Source: an uncultured bacterium (lineage in GTDB: Bacteria; Cyanobacteriota; Vampirovibrionia; Gastranaerophilales; Gastranaerophilaceae). Taken from it: 56,109 bases of DNA. Position 1 is the stretch's first letter; every line of letters begins with the position of its first letter. Positions 34,454-43,905 of this stretch are shown piece by piece. Made by a program: the position numbers and the translations under genes. The stretch covers positions 1-56,109 of the forward strand of contig CADAKY010000014.1 of NCBI GenBank assembly GCA_902788575.1. Direction: 5' to 3'. Below the pieces are notes generated by a model, which was given only the letters and a program-made list of their open reading frames with translations, was not told where the DNA came from and did not search any database.

Positions 34454-35758
34454 ATGCCAAAAATATATTTTGTTGATGTTACAAACAGGGACGGAGTACA
34501 AACTTCAAGGCTTGGTTTAGCCAAACTCCAAAAGACTATAATAAACTTGATGCTGGATGATATGGGAATAACTCAATCGGAATTCGGGTTTCCGACTACA
34601 ATGCACGAGTTAAACTATCTGAATGCAAATTTGGAACTTGTACGGAGAGGTGTCATATCAAGAACAAAACTTTCCGGCTGGATGAGAGCAATATCATCTG
34701 ATGTGGAGCAATCTTTCACAAATTGCCCTCTGTTAGAGAATTGTAACTTATCACAGTCTACTTCAGACCAGATGATTAACGGCAAGTATTTGGGTAAAAA
34801 AACTAAAGATGATATTTTGAAAATGACATGTGAAGCCGTTGAATGCGCAGTCGATAAAGGTGCAAAAATTATCGGCGTGAACGCAGAAGACGCATCAAGA
34901 AGTGATTTGGACTTTCTTATAAAGCTTGCAAAGGAAGCTAAAAGGTGTGGTGCATATCGTTTCAGATATTGTGATACTTTGGGATACGAAGACCCTCATA
35001 CTACTTATCACAGAATTTATACTATTGCAAAAGAAACTCAAATGCCAATAGAAATGCATTTTCATAATGATTTGGGTATGGCGGTTGCCTGCTCTGTTCA
35101 GGGAGCTTTGGCTGCGGTAGAAGCAGGACAGGATGCATATATTAATACTGCAATCAACGGAATGGGAGAACGTGCAGGGAATGCTGATTTGGTTTCATGC
35201 TTGCTTGCATGTTTAAAATCGGCAGGCTTTAAGGGTAAAAATTTAGTGGATGAAAATATAGACCTTTCAAAATCATGGAAGCTTGCAAAATATACTGCGT
35301 ATGCATTTGGTCTGCCAATTCCTATTAACCAGCCTGCTGTCGGAGATAATGCATTCGCTCACGAATCAGGTATTCACGCAGACGGTGCCCTCAAAGACAG
35401 AAGAAATTACGAATTATATGATTTTGAAGAACTTGGCAGAGGTGAACCGGAAATAATTGAAACAGGAAGAATGATTACAACCGGTGAGTACGGCGGTATT
35501 AAAGGATTCCGTAACGTTTATAATAAGCTGGAAATCGAGTTTAAGGATGAAAACGAAGCAAGAAATATTTTGGAACTTGCACGTTACGCAAACGTACACA
35601 CTCAAAAACCTTTAACGGAAAGTGAATTAAAGTTTATATATCATTATCCGGATATTGCTGCAAGAATAATGACAGTATCTCCTTATTATGAACCGTCAGG
35701 TGAACTCCAAAAACGTCTCGATAAAGGTACTGTTGCTATGCCGGTTCATATAATTTAA
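34454..35758 (+). CDS. Homocitrate/Re-citrate synthase-like enzyme
   Basis: DRE-TIM metallolyase that joins acetyl-CoA to a 2-oxoacid. The start VTNRDGVQTSR supplies the metal and catalytic Arg-Asp. HFHNDLGMA gives the HxH metal ligands, NGMGERAGNADL the conserved glycine loop and AHESGIHADGAL the C-terminal active-site His segment. Length is 434 residues. The NRDGVQTSR form and overall layout recall enzymes that were annotated as homocitrate synthase and later shown to be Re-citrate synthases in some anaerobes; that is memory-based and unproven here. AGGA precedes the ATG. It follows the small membrane protein by ten bases. Confidence 0.82.
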   Translation: MPKIYFVDVTNRDGVQTSRLGLAKLQKTIINLMLDDMGITQSEFGFPTTMHELNYLNANLELVRRGVISRTKLSGWMRAISSDVEQSFTNCPLLENCNLSQSTSDQMINGKYLGKKTKDDILKMTCEAVECAVDKGAKIIGVNAEDASRSDLDFLIKLAKEAKRCGAYRFRYCDTLGYEDPHTTYHRIYTIAKETQMPIEMHFHNDLGMAVACSVQGALAAVEAGQDAYINTAINGMGERAGNADLVSCLLACLKSAGFKGKNLVDENIDLSKSWKLAKYTAYAFGLPIPINQPAVGDNAFAHESGIHADGALKDRRNYELYDFEELGRGEPEIIETGRMITTGEYGGIKGFRNVYNKLEIEFKDENEARNILELARYANVHTQKPLTESELKFIYHYPDIAARIMTVSPYYEPSGELQKRLDKGTVAMPVHII

Positions 35759-35769
35759 ATTTGATAAAC

Positions 35770-35799
35770 TTTACAGAAATTTTGTTTTTATGATACAAT
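35770..35799 (+). promoter_or_regulatory. gyrA promoter
   Basis: TTTACA (35770-35775) and TACAAT (35794-35799) are 18 bases apart, close to the sigma-70-type consensus. They give a leader of about 130 bases before gyrA, containing several GAGGG/GAGGGG runs and a TAACCCGAGGGG stretch. Confidence 0.55.
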
Positions 35800-35933
35800 G
35801 GGGTAAGAAGGGTTATATAATTTAATCATGACCTCTTTAAAAGACAAGGGGTGCCATAGTGATAAACCGCCAGAGGGTTAACCCGAGGGGTAAATAGAGT
35901 GGTAAACAGACAGAGGGATAGAGGAGAAAGATT

Positions 35934-38498
35934 TTGAGTCAGCAAAACATGTTTTCGGACGGGAAAATAGTTCCGGTTAATATAAGAGACGAAATGAAAA
36001 AGTGCTACATAGATTACGCAATGTCAGTAATCGTAGGTCGTGCGCTGCCGGACGTTAGAGACGGATTAAAACCTGTTCACAGACGTATTTTATATGCGAT
36101 GAACGAACTTGGCATGACTCCTGATAAACCGTTTAAGAAATGCGCCCGTATCGTCGGTGAAGTTCTCGGTAAATATCACCCGCACGGTGACAGTTCTGTA
36201 TACGAAGCTCTTGTTCGTTTGGCTCAGGACTTTAACACAAGATATTTAGTAGTAGACGGACACGGAAACTTCGGTTCTATTGATGGTGACGGAGCGGCTG
36301 CAATGCGTTATACAGAAGCCCGTATGCACAAAATTACTACATCTATGCTTGCAGATATTGACTGTGAAACAGTTGATTTTGAACCAAACTTTGACGGTTC
36401 ATTAGAAGAACCCTCTGTTCTTCCGGTAAGACTTCCGATGTTACTATTAAACGGTTCTTCCGGTATTGCAGTAGGTATGGCAACAAACGTACCTCCTCAT
36501 AACTTGAGAGAAGTCGTTGATGGTACAATTGCACTTATTGATAATCCGCAAATAACTGTTTCGGAGCTTATGGAATACATTAAAGGTCCTGATTTTCCGA
36601 CTGCGGCTACAATTGTAGGATTGAATGATATTAAACAAGCGTATGAAACCGGCAGAGGCTCAATTAAGATGTCTGCTGTCGCTACTATCGAAGAAATTCC
36701 CGGTGGTAACGGAAGACAATCCAGAACCGCAATTATTGTTACGGAAATTCCTTATCAGGTTAATAAATCAATGCTTATTCAAAAAATTGCGGACTTGGTA
36801 AAAGAACAAAAAATTAACGGTATCTCTGACCTTCGTGATGAATCTGACAGAGAAGGTATGAGAATTGTAATAGAACTTAAGCGTGATGCGAAGCCGGAAG
36901 TTGTTAAGAATAATTTGTTTAAGTTTACTCAACTTTCAACGACATTCGGATACAATATGGTAACATTATGCGGTAAACAGCCGAGGTTGTTGAACTTATA
37001 TGAAGTTCTTAATGAATTCGTTGAACACAGGGTAGAAATTGTTACAAGAAGAACTATTTACTACTTAAAGAAAGCTAAAATCCGCGCTCATATTTTAGCA
37101 GGTTTATTAATTGCTTTGGGTTCATTAGACGAAGTAATTGAACTTATCAAGAAATCAAAAACGACTGATGATGCAAGGGTAGGCTTAATGAGCAGATTCG
37201 GACTTGATGTTGATCAGGCAAATGCAATTTTGGAAATGCAATTAAGACGTTTAACCGGATTGGAACAAGACAAAATCAAGAATGAATACGATGAACTTCT
37301 TAAAAAGATTGCAGAATACGAAGAAATTCTTGCGGACAGACAAAAAGTTCTTGATATCATAAAAGGCGAACTTCTTGAAGATAAAGAAAAATACGGCGAT
37401 GACAGACGTACTCAAATCGTTCCTGAACAAGGTGAAGTTACAATCGAAGACCTTACTCCAAATACTCAGATGGCTGTATTCATAACACACCAAGGGTATT
37501 TAAAGAGAATTTCACTCGATACATTTGAACGTCAAAACCGTGCTACAAGAGGTAAAGCAGGTATCAAAACTAAAGAAGATGATGATATTCAGCATTTCTT
37601 CACAGCAATGATGCATGATAAAGTATTATTCTTCTCTTCTAAGGGTATTGTATACAGTCTGAATGTCTACGATTTCCCTGAAGGCGGAAGACAGTCCAAA
37701 GGACTTCCGATTGTAAATGTTCTTCCGATTGAACAGGGTGAACAAATTACTGCGGTTGTTCCGGTAAGTAACTTCTCTCATGATTTGAACCTGATTATGC
37801 TTACACAAAAAGGATACATAAAGAGAATTGAGCTTGATAATTTCGCAAATATAAGAAGAAGCGGTATTATTGCAATTTCACTTGAAGAAAACGACAGATT
37901 AAATTGGGTAAAACTTGCTAATCCGAATGATGAAATCATAATCGGTACATCCTGCGGTATGGCAATAAGATTCCCTATAGAAGACCTTAGACCGCTCGGA
38001 AGAAGTGCAAGGGGTGTAACATCAATGAAATTACGTTCTGCTGATACCATTATCGGTTGTGATATTGTACCGAGAAATTATGATGCAGACCTTCTTGTTG
38101 TTACTTCAGACGGATTCGGTAAACGTACAAAACTTTCTGAATTCCGTTCACAAAACAGAGGCGGTATAGGCTTGATTGCTACAAAATTTAAGTCTAATGC
38201 TTCAAGACTTGTAGCACTTACTATAGTTGAAGAAAAAGATGAAATTATGCTTGTAACTGCAAACGGTATTGTTACACGTATCAAAGCAGGCGACATCTCT
38301 TGTCAGGGCAGACCTGCAACGGGAGTCAGAGCTCAAAACCTTGTTGATAATGATACTGTAGTTTCTGTTAACAAAATTGTAAATACTGACGATGAGGATA
38401 ATGATTCAACTTCTTCCGGCGGATGCTCGATTGAAGATATGACTGCCGGAGAACAAACTTCACTAATTGATGATGACGGCAATAGTGATGCCGAATAA
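35934..38498 (+). CDS. gyrA: DNA gyrase subunit A
   Basis: Breaks and rejoins DNA to introduce negative supercoils with GyrB. The breakage domain has [38 protein letters not shown] and [10 protein letters not shown], the last holding the catalytic Tyr. In the quinolone-determining region Ser (E. coli position 83) is retained and Glu occupies position 87. The C-terminal beta-pinwheel carries a GyrA-box-like [10 protein letters not shown], and the acidic tail is typical. The length is 854 residues. The start is TTG at 35934 with GAGGAG seven bases upstream. gyrB is not in the window. It is followed closely by a small secreted protein gene. Confidence 0.96.
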   Translation: MSQQNMFSDGKIVPVNIRDEMKKCYIDYAMSVIVGRALPDVRDGLKPVHRRILYAMNELGMTPDKPFKKCARIVGEVLGKYHPHGDSSVYEALVRLAQDFNTRYLVVDGHGNFGSIDGDGAAAMRYTEARMHKITTSMLADIDCETVDFEPNFDGSLEEPSVLPVRLPMLLLNGSSGIAVGMATNVPPHNLREVVDGTIALIDNPQITVSELMEYIKGPDFPTAATIVGLNDIKQAYETGRGSIKMSAVATIEEIPGGNGRQSRTAIIVTEIPYQVNKSMLIQKIADLVKEQKINGISDLRDESDREGMRIVIELKRDAKPEVVKNNLFKFTQLSTTFGYNMVTLCGKQPRLLNLYEVLNEFVEHRVEIVTRRTIYYLKKAKIRAHILAGLLIALGSLDEVIELIKKSKTTDDARVGLMSRFGLDVDQANAILEMQLRRLTGLEQDKIKNEYDELLKKIAEYEEILADRQKVLDIIKGELLEDKEKYGDDRRTQIVPEQGEVTIEDLTPNTQMAVFITHQGYLKRISLDTFERQNRATRGKAGIKTKEDDDIQHFFTAMMHDKVLFFSSKGIVYSLNVYDFPEGGRQSKGLPIVNVLPIEQGEQITAVVPVSNFSHDLNLIMLTQKGYIKRIELDNFANIRRSGIIAISLEENDRLNWVKLANPNDEIIIGTSCGMAIRFPIEDLRPLGRSARGVTSMKLRSADTIIGCDIVPRNYDADLLVVTSDGFGKRTKLSEFRSQNRGGIGLIATKFKSNASRLVALTIVEEKDEIMLVTANGIVTRIKAGDISCQGRPATGVRAQNLVDNDTVVSVNKIVNTDDEDNDSTSSGGCSIEDMTAGEQTSLIDDDGNSDAE

Positions 38499-38511
38499 TA
38501 TAGGAGGAAGT

Positions 38512-38814
38512 ATGAAAAAAGTAGTTTTAGCATTGGCTTTGTTAATTTTTACAACAATGGCAGCAAAAGCAGAATTTTTGGGTGGTTTTATTTATAACGG
38601 TGCTACAACCCCCGGAGGAGGATACACAAATGTTGCCGCTAATAAACAAGGAAGCTCTACATGCAAAAACATTTGGTACATTGTAACAGTCGGAGATTGT
38701 TCTGTAAAAACGGCTATGAAAAATGGCGGAATCAGGACTCTTGCAGGGTATGATGTTCACAGAGAAAATATTTTAGGATTCCAAACCATAACCGTTAAAG
38801 CATGGGGAAATTAG
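38512..38814 (+). CDS. TRL-like secreted protein
   Basis: A 100-residue exported protein. Signal peptide at about 1-20 (ending AAKA). The mature part matches the TRL-like family of small secreted proteins: GGYTNVAANKQGSS, then CKNIWYIVTVGDCSVKTAMKNGG and HRENILGFQTITVKAWGN. I start it at 38512 because AGGAGG lies just upstream, although a longer in-frame start exists within gyrA. It is probably co-transcribed with gyrA, 13 bases after its stop, and ends at a strong terminator. The molecular function of the family is not established. Confidence 0.82.
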   Translation: MKKVVLALALLIFTTMAAKAEFLGGFIYNGATTPGGGYTNVAANKQGSSTCKNIWYIVTVGDCSVKTAMKNGGIRTLAGYDVHRENILGFQTITVKAWGN

Positions 38815-38841
38815 ACAGTATAAACAATAATAAAAATTGCG

Positions 38842-38879
38842 AAGAGCAGAGAATGATTGATATCATTTTCTGCTCTTTA
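38842..38879 (+). terminator. Terminator of gyrA-TRL unit
   Basis: Long stem AGAGCAGAGAATGAT / ATCATTTTCTGCTCT (one G-T pair) followed by TTAAAA. Confidence 0.8.
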
Positions 38880-38957
38880 AAATTAACAATAAATGATTAA
38901 ATTACTATATTCTATCATTTATATTTGCGCTAGAATTATTTATATAAGGAGATAATT

Positions 38958-39998
38958 ATGGGTGAACTTAAAATTTATATGGATAAAGATATTGACCTTG
39001 ATTTAATTAAGTCTAAAAAAATTGCAATAATCGGTTTCGGTTCTCAAGGGTACGGGCAGAGTCTTAATCTCAGAGATTCGGGGTGTGATATTGTTTTAGG
39101 TTTGAGAAAGGGCGGAAGCTCATGGCAAAAAGCAAAAGATTACGGACTAAAAGTTATGACGATATCTGAAGCAGTTAAATATGCTGATATTGTTCAGATT
39201 CTTATTCCGGATGAAGTTCAGGCTGAAGTTTATAAAAAAGAAATTAAACCGAATTTAAGAGAAGGACAGTATTTAATGTTCTCACACGGGTTCAATATTC
39301 ATTACGGATTTATTACCCCTCCTGAAGGAGTAAACGTAATTATGGTAGCACCCAAGGCTCCCGGTCATACAGTAAGAAGTGAATTCGTAAAAGGACAGGG
39401 GGTACCGTCACTTGTTGCAGTTTTCAATCCCACCTCAAAAACTGAACCTCAAGGTGAAGGTTTGCAGCTTGCGCTATCTTATGCAGCAGCTATCGGTTCA
39501 GGAAGAACAGGAATTATTGAAACAACATTCCGTGAAGAAACAGAAACCGATTTATTCGGTGAGCAGGCAGTTTTGTGCGGAGGGTGTGATTTCTTAATTA
39601 AAAACGCTTTTGAAACTTTAGTAGAAGCAGGTTATTCACCTTATATGGCATATTTTGAAGTTTGTCACGAATTGAAGCTAATTGTAGATTTGATTTATCA
39701 AGGCGGAATTGAAGATATGCACTATTCTGTTTCCAATAACGCAGAATACGGTGATTATACCCGAGGAAGCAGGATTATTGATTCGTCAGTAAAAACAAAA
39801 ATGAAAGCTATCTTAAAAGAAATCCAAGATGGAAGCTATGCTAAAGAATTTATGTCAGATATGACAACAGGCGGGAATAAGTTTAAACAACTCAGAAAAG
39901 AATCTCAAAATCATCAGATTGAAAAAATCGGTTCCGAAATTCGTTCATCTTTTGCTTGGGGAAACAAGGATAAACTAATTGATAAAAACAGAAATTAA
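38958..39998 (+). CDS. ilvC: Ketol-acid reductoisomerase
   Basis: Converts acetolactate and acetohydroxybutyrate to dihydroxy acids in valine, leucine and isoleucine synthesis, with NAD(P)H and Mg2+. The Rossmann motif is GFGSQGYGQSL, followed by LRKGGSSWQKA, which holds the residues that read the cofactor phosphate. The catalytic domain has APKAPGHTVRSEF and ETETDLFGEQAVLCGG (metal-binding Asp and Glu). It is a short class I enzyme of 346 residues. AAGGAG precedes the ATG. The other ilv genes are not in the window. Confidence 0.96.
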   Translation: MGELKIYMDKDIDLDLIKSKKIAIIGFGSQGYGQSLNLRDSGCDIVLGLRKGGSSWQKAKDYGLKVMTISEAVKYADIVQILIPDEVQAEVYKKEIKPNLREGQYLMFSHGFNIHYGFITPPEGVNVIMVAPKAPGHTVRSEFVKGQGVPSLVAVFNPTSKTEPQGEGLQLALSYAAAIGSGRTGIIETTFREETETDLFGEQAVLCGGCDFLIKNAFETLVEAGYSPYMAYFEVCHELKLIVDLIYQGGIEDMHYSVSNNAEYGDYTRGSRIIDSSVKTKMKAILKEIQDGSYAKEFMSDMTTGGNKFKQLRKESQNHQIEKIGSEIRSSFAWGNKDKLIDKNRN

Positions 39999-40098
39999 AA
40001 TATAGCTGAGTAGGGCAATTTATAAAAATTTTCCATTTCTTACAATAACAGTGTATTTAAAAATACGTATTCGTTATTAATAACAAAAGGAGTAAGAA

Positions 40099-40410
40099 AT
40101 GAAAAAAACATTATCAGTATTAGCTGTTTTAGGGGTAATTGCTGTTGCAGGCAACCAAGCTGCAAGTGCTGCATTTACTTGGTCAAGCCTTAATCCGATG
40201 AATTGGTTCGGTAACGGCAGATGCAACAAGTGTGAAACACCTAAACAAAATTGCGGATGTCCCGTAAAAGATCCATGTCCTACTGGTGCTGCAGCACCTT
40301 GCAGTCCTTGCATTAAGCAAAAACCTTGCGATCCTTGTCAAAAATCAATTCCGCAATCACAACCTTGTGATGCTTGTGACAGACTTCAGCACGAAATGCA
40401 AAACAGATAA
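40099..40410 (+). CDS. Small Cys-rich secreted protein
   Basis: A 103-residue protein with a signal peptide (1-24, ending ASA) and a mature part that contains 13 Cys in short repeats such as CNKC, NCGCP, DPCP, CSPC, CDPC and CDAC. This recalls the N-terminal Cys/Pro repeats of the SLH protein at 5115-7085. Possible roles are metal binding or disulfide cross-linking in the envelope. An AAAGGAG site precedes the ATG and a strong hairpin terminator follows. No named family. Confidence 0.75.
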   Translation: MKKTLSVLAVLGVIAVAGNQAASAAFTWSSLNPMNWFGNGRCNKCETPKQNCGCPVKDPCPTGAAAPCSPCIKQKPCDPCQKSIPQSQPCDACDRLQHEMQNR

Positions 40411-40420
40411 TCAGTATTAT

Positions 40421-40451
40421 GACCTGAAAGAATTTTTCTTTCAGGTCTTTT
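40421..40451 (+). terminator. Terminator after the Cys-rich gene
   Basis: Perfect 12-bp stem GACCTGAAAGAA / TTCTTTCAGGTC with a TTT loop, followed by TTTTAG. Confidence 0.88.
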
Positions 40452-40524
40452 AGAATCATCTAAATGTTTGATTTCAAATCCGAAAAAATATCTTAAACTA
40501 TATGTATTATAAATGGGGAGAGAT

Positions 40525-41400
40525 ATGGCGAAATCGAATTTAAAGTTAAAGGAACAAAAGAAAAAAAATAACCTCAAAGTCGTTGATGACAGAGAGATTA
40601 AAACAACTGCATACAGTGATATTAACCTGAAAAAGTGGAAAGAATATGATCATGTAAAAACCGATACTTTGTGGGAATTTCCTGCAAGACTTAAAGAAGG
40701 CGGACATTCTAACGAATATCACGGGAATTATATTCCTCAAATCGCTCAGCAGATTTATGAAAGATATACAAAAAAAGGTGATATTGTTCTTGATTTATTC
40801 TTTGGTTCAGGCACATCCGGCATCGAAGCTGTAAATATGGAAAGAAGATGTATCGGTGTAGAACTGAAAGATGAATTGGCTGAATCGGTTTCTCAAAAGT
40901 TTTCACCTAAGCAATTGGTAACTGATGTTAATATTATTTGTGCGGATTCTGCAAGTGAAGCAGCAAAAGAAAAAATAAAAGCACGTTTGGATGTTATGGG
41001 AAGAAAAGAAGCACAGTTATTAATGCTTCATCCGCCTTATGATGATATTATTAAGTTTTCTGATAAAAAAGAAGATTTATCCAATTGTGCAACTACAGAA
41101 GAATTTTACAACTTGTTTGAGAAAGTTGCAAAGAACGGATATGACCTTTTGGAAAAAAGACGTTTTGCTTGCTTGATTATCGGAGACAGCTACAAAAATT
41201 CTGAAGTACAGCCTCTTGGCTTTATGTGTATGGCAAAAATGATGAATTTAGGTTTCAAACTAAAAGGAATTATCGTAAAAGATATTCAGGGTAATGAAAG
41301 AGCAAAAGGTAAAACTGCAAATCTTTGGAGATACAGAGCATTAGCAGGCGGATTTTATATATTTAAGCACGAATACGTTATGGTGTTCCAAAAAGCATGA
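40525..41400 (+). CDS. Orphan DNA methyltransferase (N4/N6 type) with HPPY motif
   Basis: S-adenosylmethionine-dependent amino-methyltransferase acting on DNA, by fold. The SAM site is DLFFGSGTSGIEA; the catalytic motif, usually D/N/S-PPY, reads LHPPYDDIIKFS, so the first residue is His. Order of the motifs and the size (291 residues from ATG at 40525) fit a beta-type enzyme. I use 40525 because GGGGAGAG precedes it; an ATG at 40513 is possible. No restriction endonuclease lies near, so it is solitary. Its stop overlaps the DUF167 gene by four bases. Confidence 0.78.
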   Translation: MAKSNLKLKEQKKKNNLKVVDDREIKTTAYSDINLKKWKEYDHVKTDTLWEFPARLKEGGHSNEYHGNYIPQIAQQIYERYTKKGDIVLDLFFGSGTSGIEAVNMERRCIGVELKDELAESVSQKFSPKQLVTDVNIICADSASEAAKEKIKARLDVMGRKEAQLLMLHPPYDDIIKFSDKKEDLSNCATTEEFYNLFEKVAKNGYDLLEKRRFACLIIGDSYKNSEVQPLGFMCMAKMMNLGFKLKGIIVKDIQGNERAKGKTANLWRYRALAGGFYIFKHEYVMVFQKA

Positions 41401-41687
41401 TAAAAAAAGTTGATAACGGTTTAATAATAAAGCTGAAGATAGTTCCGAATTCATCAAAAAATGACTTAATAATTGAAGATGAATTTATAAAAGTCAAAGT
41501 AACGGCTCAACCTATTGAAAACAAAGCAAATAAAGCACTCGTTGAATATTTGTCAAAACTTTTTAAAATTCCGAAAACGAATATTGAGATTTTAAAAGGG
41601 GATACTTCAAAAGAGAAGACTATATTAATTAAAACGAATGACGCTGAAAAAATAAGCTTTATTACTGATAAATTGACAAACAAATAA
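41397..41687 (+). CDS. DUF167 (YggU-like) protein
   Basis: A 96-residue basic protein of the YggU/DUF167 family: IKLKIVPNSSKNDLI, VKVTAQPIENKANKAL, and the tail LKGDTSKEKTILIK. The length is typical. The function of the family is unknown. Its ATG overlaps the methyltransferase stop by four bases (ATGA), so the two are translationally coupled. Confidence 0.9.
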   Translation: MIKKVDNGLIIKLKIVPNSSKNDLIIEDEFIKVKVTAQPIENKANKALVEYLSKLFKIPKTNIEILKGDTSKEKTILIKTNDAEKISFITDKLTNK

Positions 41688-41726
41688 AAAAAATATAAGA
41701 TTAAAAGTAAGAATAAAGGTAGAAAG

Positions 41727-42029
41727 ATGTACAAACGTTGGTATGATATCGATCCCACAGTCAGTTTAGCTGTTAGCTTGATGCGAAATGCTAACATTAT
41801 GACACAATATAAATGTGCGGATTTAATTGTTAATAAATCTAAAGAAAATGGGATTGATTTATCTGAAAATATTCTTACTGATGCATTTACCTACGTATTG
41901 AGACGTTGGTACGATACAGACCAAAAAATTGCAGAGGCGTTTGAGTATTTAAAACTTCTTCCTGTTGAAATACAAAAAGAAGTTTCTTTAGAAATAATTA
42001 ATTTTCTGCAGGAAGAAGAAGTTAAATAG
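41727..42029 (+). CDS. Two-repeat RWYD protein
   Basis: A 100-residue protein of two similar units, each starting RWYD-x-D (RWYDIDPTVSLAVSLM at about 4-19 and RWYDTDQKIAEAFEYLK at about 59-75). The paralogue at 51174-51497 has the same layout. All-helical, acidic, no signal peptide. A weak AGGTAGAAAG site precedes the ATG. Its last base is shared with the antiporter start. The family is not one I can name. Confidence 0.75.
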   Translation: MYKRWYDIDPTVSLAVSLMRNANIMTQYKCADLIVNKSKENGIDLSENILTDAFTYVLRRWYDTDQKIAEAFEYLKLLPVEIQKEVSLEIINFLQEEEVK

Positions 42030-43342
42030 TGGATATGTCATTATTTACAAATCCTGCTCTGATTTCTGTATTAGTATTATGCTTTCTTTGCCTTAAAAGA
42101 ATTAACGTTCTTTTGGCAATAATAATTTCAACGCTTATTGCCGGTTTATTATCAGGAATGGATATAAAATCAATAATGGACACATTTATATCCGGAATGG
42201 GCGGAAATTCCGAAACTGCACTTAGTTATATTCTTCTTGGCGCATTCGCTGCAACCATGGCACATACAGGTTTTACGGATATTATTTCGGCAAAAATCAC
42301 AGAAACTGTATCAGGTAAAAAAAATATGCTGCTTAGTATAATTTGCATAATAGCAATGGCTTCGCAGAATATAATTCCTATTCATATTGCATTTATTCCT
42401 ATTCTGATTCCACCGCTTTTAAACGTTATGAATAAATTAAAAATTGACAGGCGTGCTGTTGCCTGCACTTTAGCATTTGGACTTAAAATGCCTTATATAA
42501 CAATTCCGGTAGGATTTGGGCTTATTTTTCAAAATTTAATTGCTGATAACATGGTTCAAAACGGAGTCAATATTTCACGGGGCGACATTTGGAAATTTAC
42601 GGCTATTTTAGGACTTGGAATGTTCGTTGCTCTTTTGACTGCAGTCTTTATCACATACAGAAAACCAAGAGAATACGAAAATAAAATATTACTAAATGAA
42701 CTTTCCGCGCAAGATACAAACTTAAAAAAAGAACACTGGTTAATAATAATGGCAGCCCTTGCTACTTTTGTTGTACAGCTTGTGACCAAATCTCTTCCGC
42801 TCGGAGCTCTTGTCGGGCTTGGCATTATGTTTTCTTTAAAAGTTATACCCAAAAATAAAATGGATAATATGATGAATGAAGGTATTTATCTTATGGGGTA
42901 TGTTGCTTTTGTAATGCTTGTAGCAGCAGGTTTTGCCGATGTTCTTACAAAAACAGGTGCAATTGAAGGCTTGGTAAATTCTGTTTTACCTCTTTTGCCG
43001 CATAATATATTATTAACATCATTGATACTACTTATTCTGGGACTTTTTGTAACAGTAGGAATTGGTACATCTTTCGGAACAATACCGATTATTGCTGTAT
43101 TATTTATACCCGTCTGCTTAAAAACAGGCTTTAATCCCGCTCAGATTGCTGTTCTTCTTGCTGCTGCCGCAGCACTTGGTGATGCAGGTTCTCCGGCATC
43201 TGATACAACCCTAGGTCCTACATCGGGACTTAATGCAGACGGACAACATAATCATATCTTTGATACCTGTATTCCTACTTTTTTACATTATAACACTGCA
43301 CTTATAATATTTGCTCTTATTGGTATTGTTGTATTTCAATAA
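42029..43342 (+). CDS. Na+/H+ antiporter-like transporter
   Basis: A 437-residue membrane protein with about 11-12 helices of the YuiF/NhaC-related group, annotated as Na+/H+ antiporter or amino-acid transporter. Family-like segments are ASQNIIPIHIAFIPILIPP in the first half and ALGDAGSPASDTTLGPTSGL near the end. The start is GTG at 42029, with an ATG two codons on as an alternative; neither has a close SD, so coupling to the RWYD gene is likely. Substrate not certain. Confidence 0.78.
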   Translation: MDMSLFTNPALISVLVLCFLCLKRINVLLAIIISTLIAGLLSGMDIKSIMDTFISGMGGNSETALSYILLGAFAATMAHTGFTDIISAKITETVSGKKNMLLSIICIIAMASQNIIPIHIAFIPILIPPLLNVMNKLKIDRRAVACTLAFGLKMPYITIPVGFGLIFQNLIADNMVQNGVNISRGDIWKFTAILGLGMFVALLTAVFITYRKPREYENKILLNELSAQDTNLKKEHWLIIMAALATFVVQLVTKSLPLGALVGLGIMFSLKVIPKNKMDNMMNEGIYLMGYVAFVMLVAAGFADVLTKTGAIEGLVNSVLPLLPHNILLTSLILLILGLFVTVGIGTSFGTIPIIAVLFIPVCLKTGFNPAQIAVLLAAAAALGDAGSPASDTTLGPTSGLNADGQHNHIFDTCIPTFLHYNTALIIFALIGIVVFQ

Positions 43343-43368
43343 AAAAAAAGCCCCTTTGAGAAGGGGAA
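43340..43368 (-). terminator. Terminator of the 43452-43883 gene
   Basis: On the minus strand CCCCTT / AAGGGG with a CTCA loop is followed by a run of nine T. It also lies just past the antiporter stop. Confidence 0.7.
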
Positions 43369-43377
43369 AACTTTATT

Positions 43378-43400
43378 GGGGTAAATTTAGGGGGTAAAAT
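43378..43400. promoter_or_regulatory. Paired GGGGTAAA boxes
   Basis: GGGGTAAATT and GGGGTAAAAT are 13 bases apart, the same spacing as the paired TATTTACCCC boxes at 7171-7193. The pair lies downstream of the 43452-43883 gene, so a role is uncertain. Confidence 0.25.
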
Positions 43401-43451
43401 AAATTATTGTGTAAATTCTTTTTTGGGGGGAATTATTAGGTTAATTAATTA

Positions 43452-43883
43452 TTAACCGTTCAATCCGTAATTAAAATCTTCTTGGATGTTGCTTGAAAGC
43501 ATTGATTTTATTGATTCCATATATGCATTGATTTCTTCAAGTTCAGCGCTATCAGTTGTTATTTGGGCATCTAATGCTGTTTCCCAAGCTGTTAATTCAG
43601 CCATTTCATCTTGATATTTTGCAGTTATTTTATCAATTTCTTCTTCGAAATCAGGAATTTGTGTGTAATCTTTATATTGAAGCTGTAAATTTTCATCTTC
43701 ATCATATATTGCTTTATAGCGATTTCTTACATCTTGTTCTTCTTTAGCTTTGATAGCATTTCTGTCAGCCTGAGAATAAGTTGCAAGAGTTTTTTGAGAA
43801 GAAAGTTGATTAATTTCAAGGTTAATAGCGTTTCTTCTTAACTTATAGCTTAATAAAGTTTCGTGTAAATTTGCGATTGCCAT
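43452..43883 (-). CDS. Coiled-coil protein, paralogue of the 31063-31848 protein
   Basis: A 143-residue acidic, helical protein without signal peptide. N-terminus MAIANLHETLLSYKLRRNAI, then QLSSQK, and C-terminus MESIKSMLSSNI and YGLNG match the ends of the larger protein at 31063-31848, although the middle is much shorter. It is preceded by the same promoter-like element (43928-43906, minus strand) and followed by its own terminator. A weak GGTG site precedes the ATG. Function unknown. Confidence 0.7.
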   Translation of the reverse strand: MAIANLHETLLSYKLRRNAINLEINQLSSQKTLATYSQADRNAIKAKEEQDVRNRYKAIYDEDENLQLQYKDYTQIPDFEEEIDKITAKYQDEMAELTAWETALDAQITTDSAELEEINAYMESIKSMLSSNIQEDFNYGLNG

Positions 43884-43905
43884 CTTTTTTCACCATCTTT
43901 TTAAA

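Noticed and set aside
34044..34460. Antisense open frame opposite the 33889-34443 gene
   Set aside because: Shadow of the real gene; no start signal.
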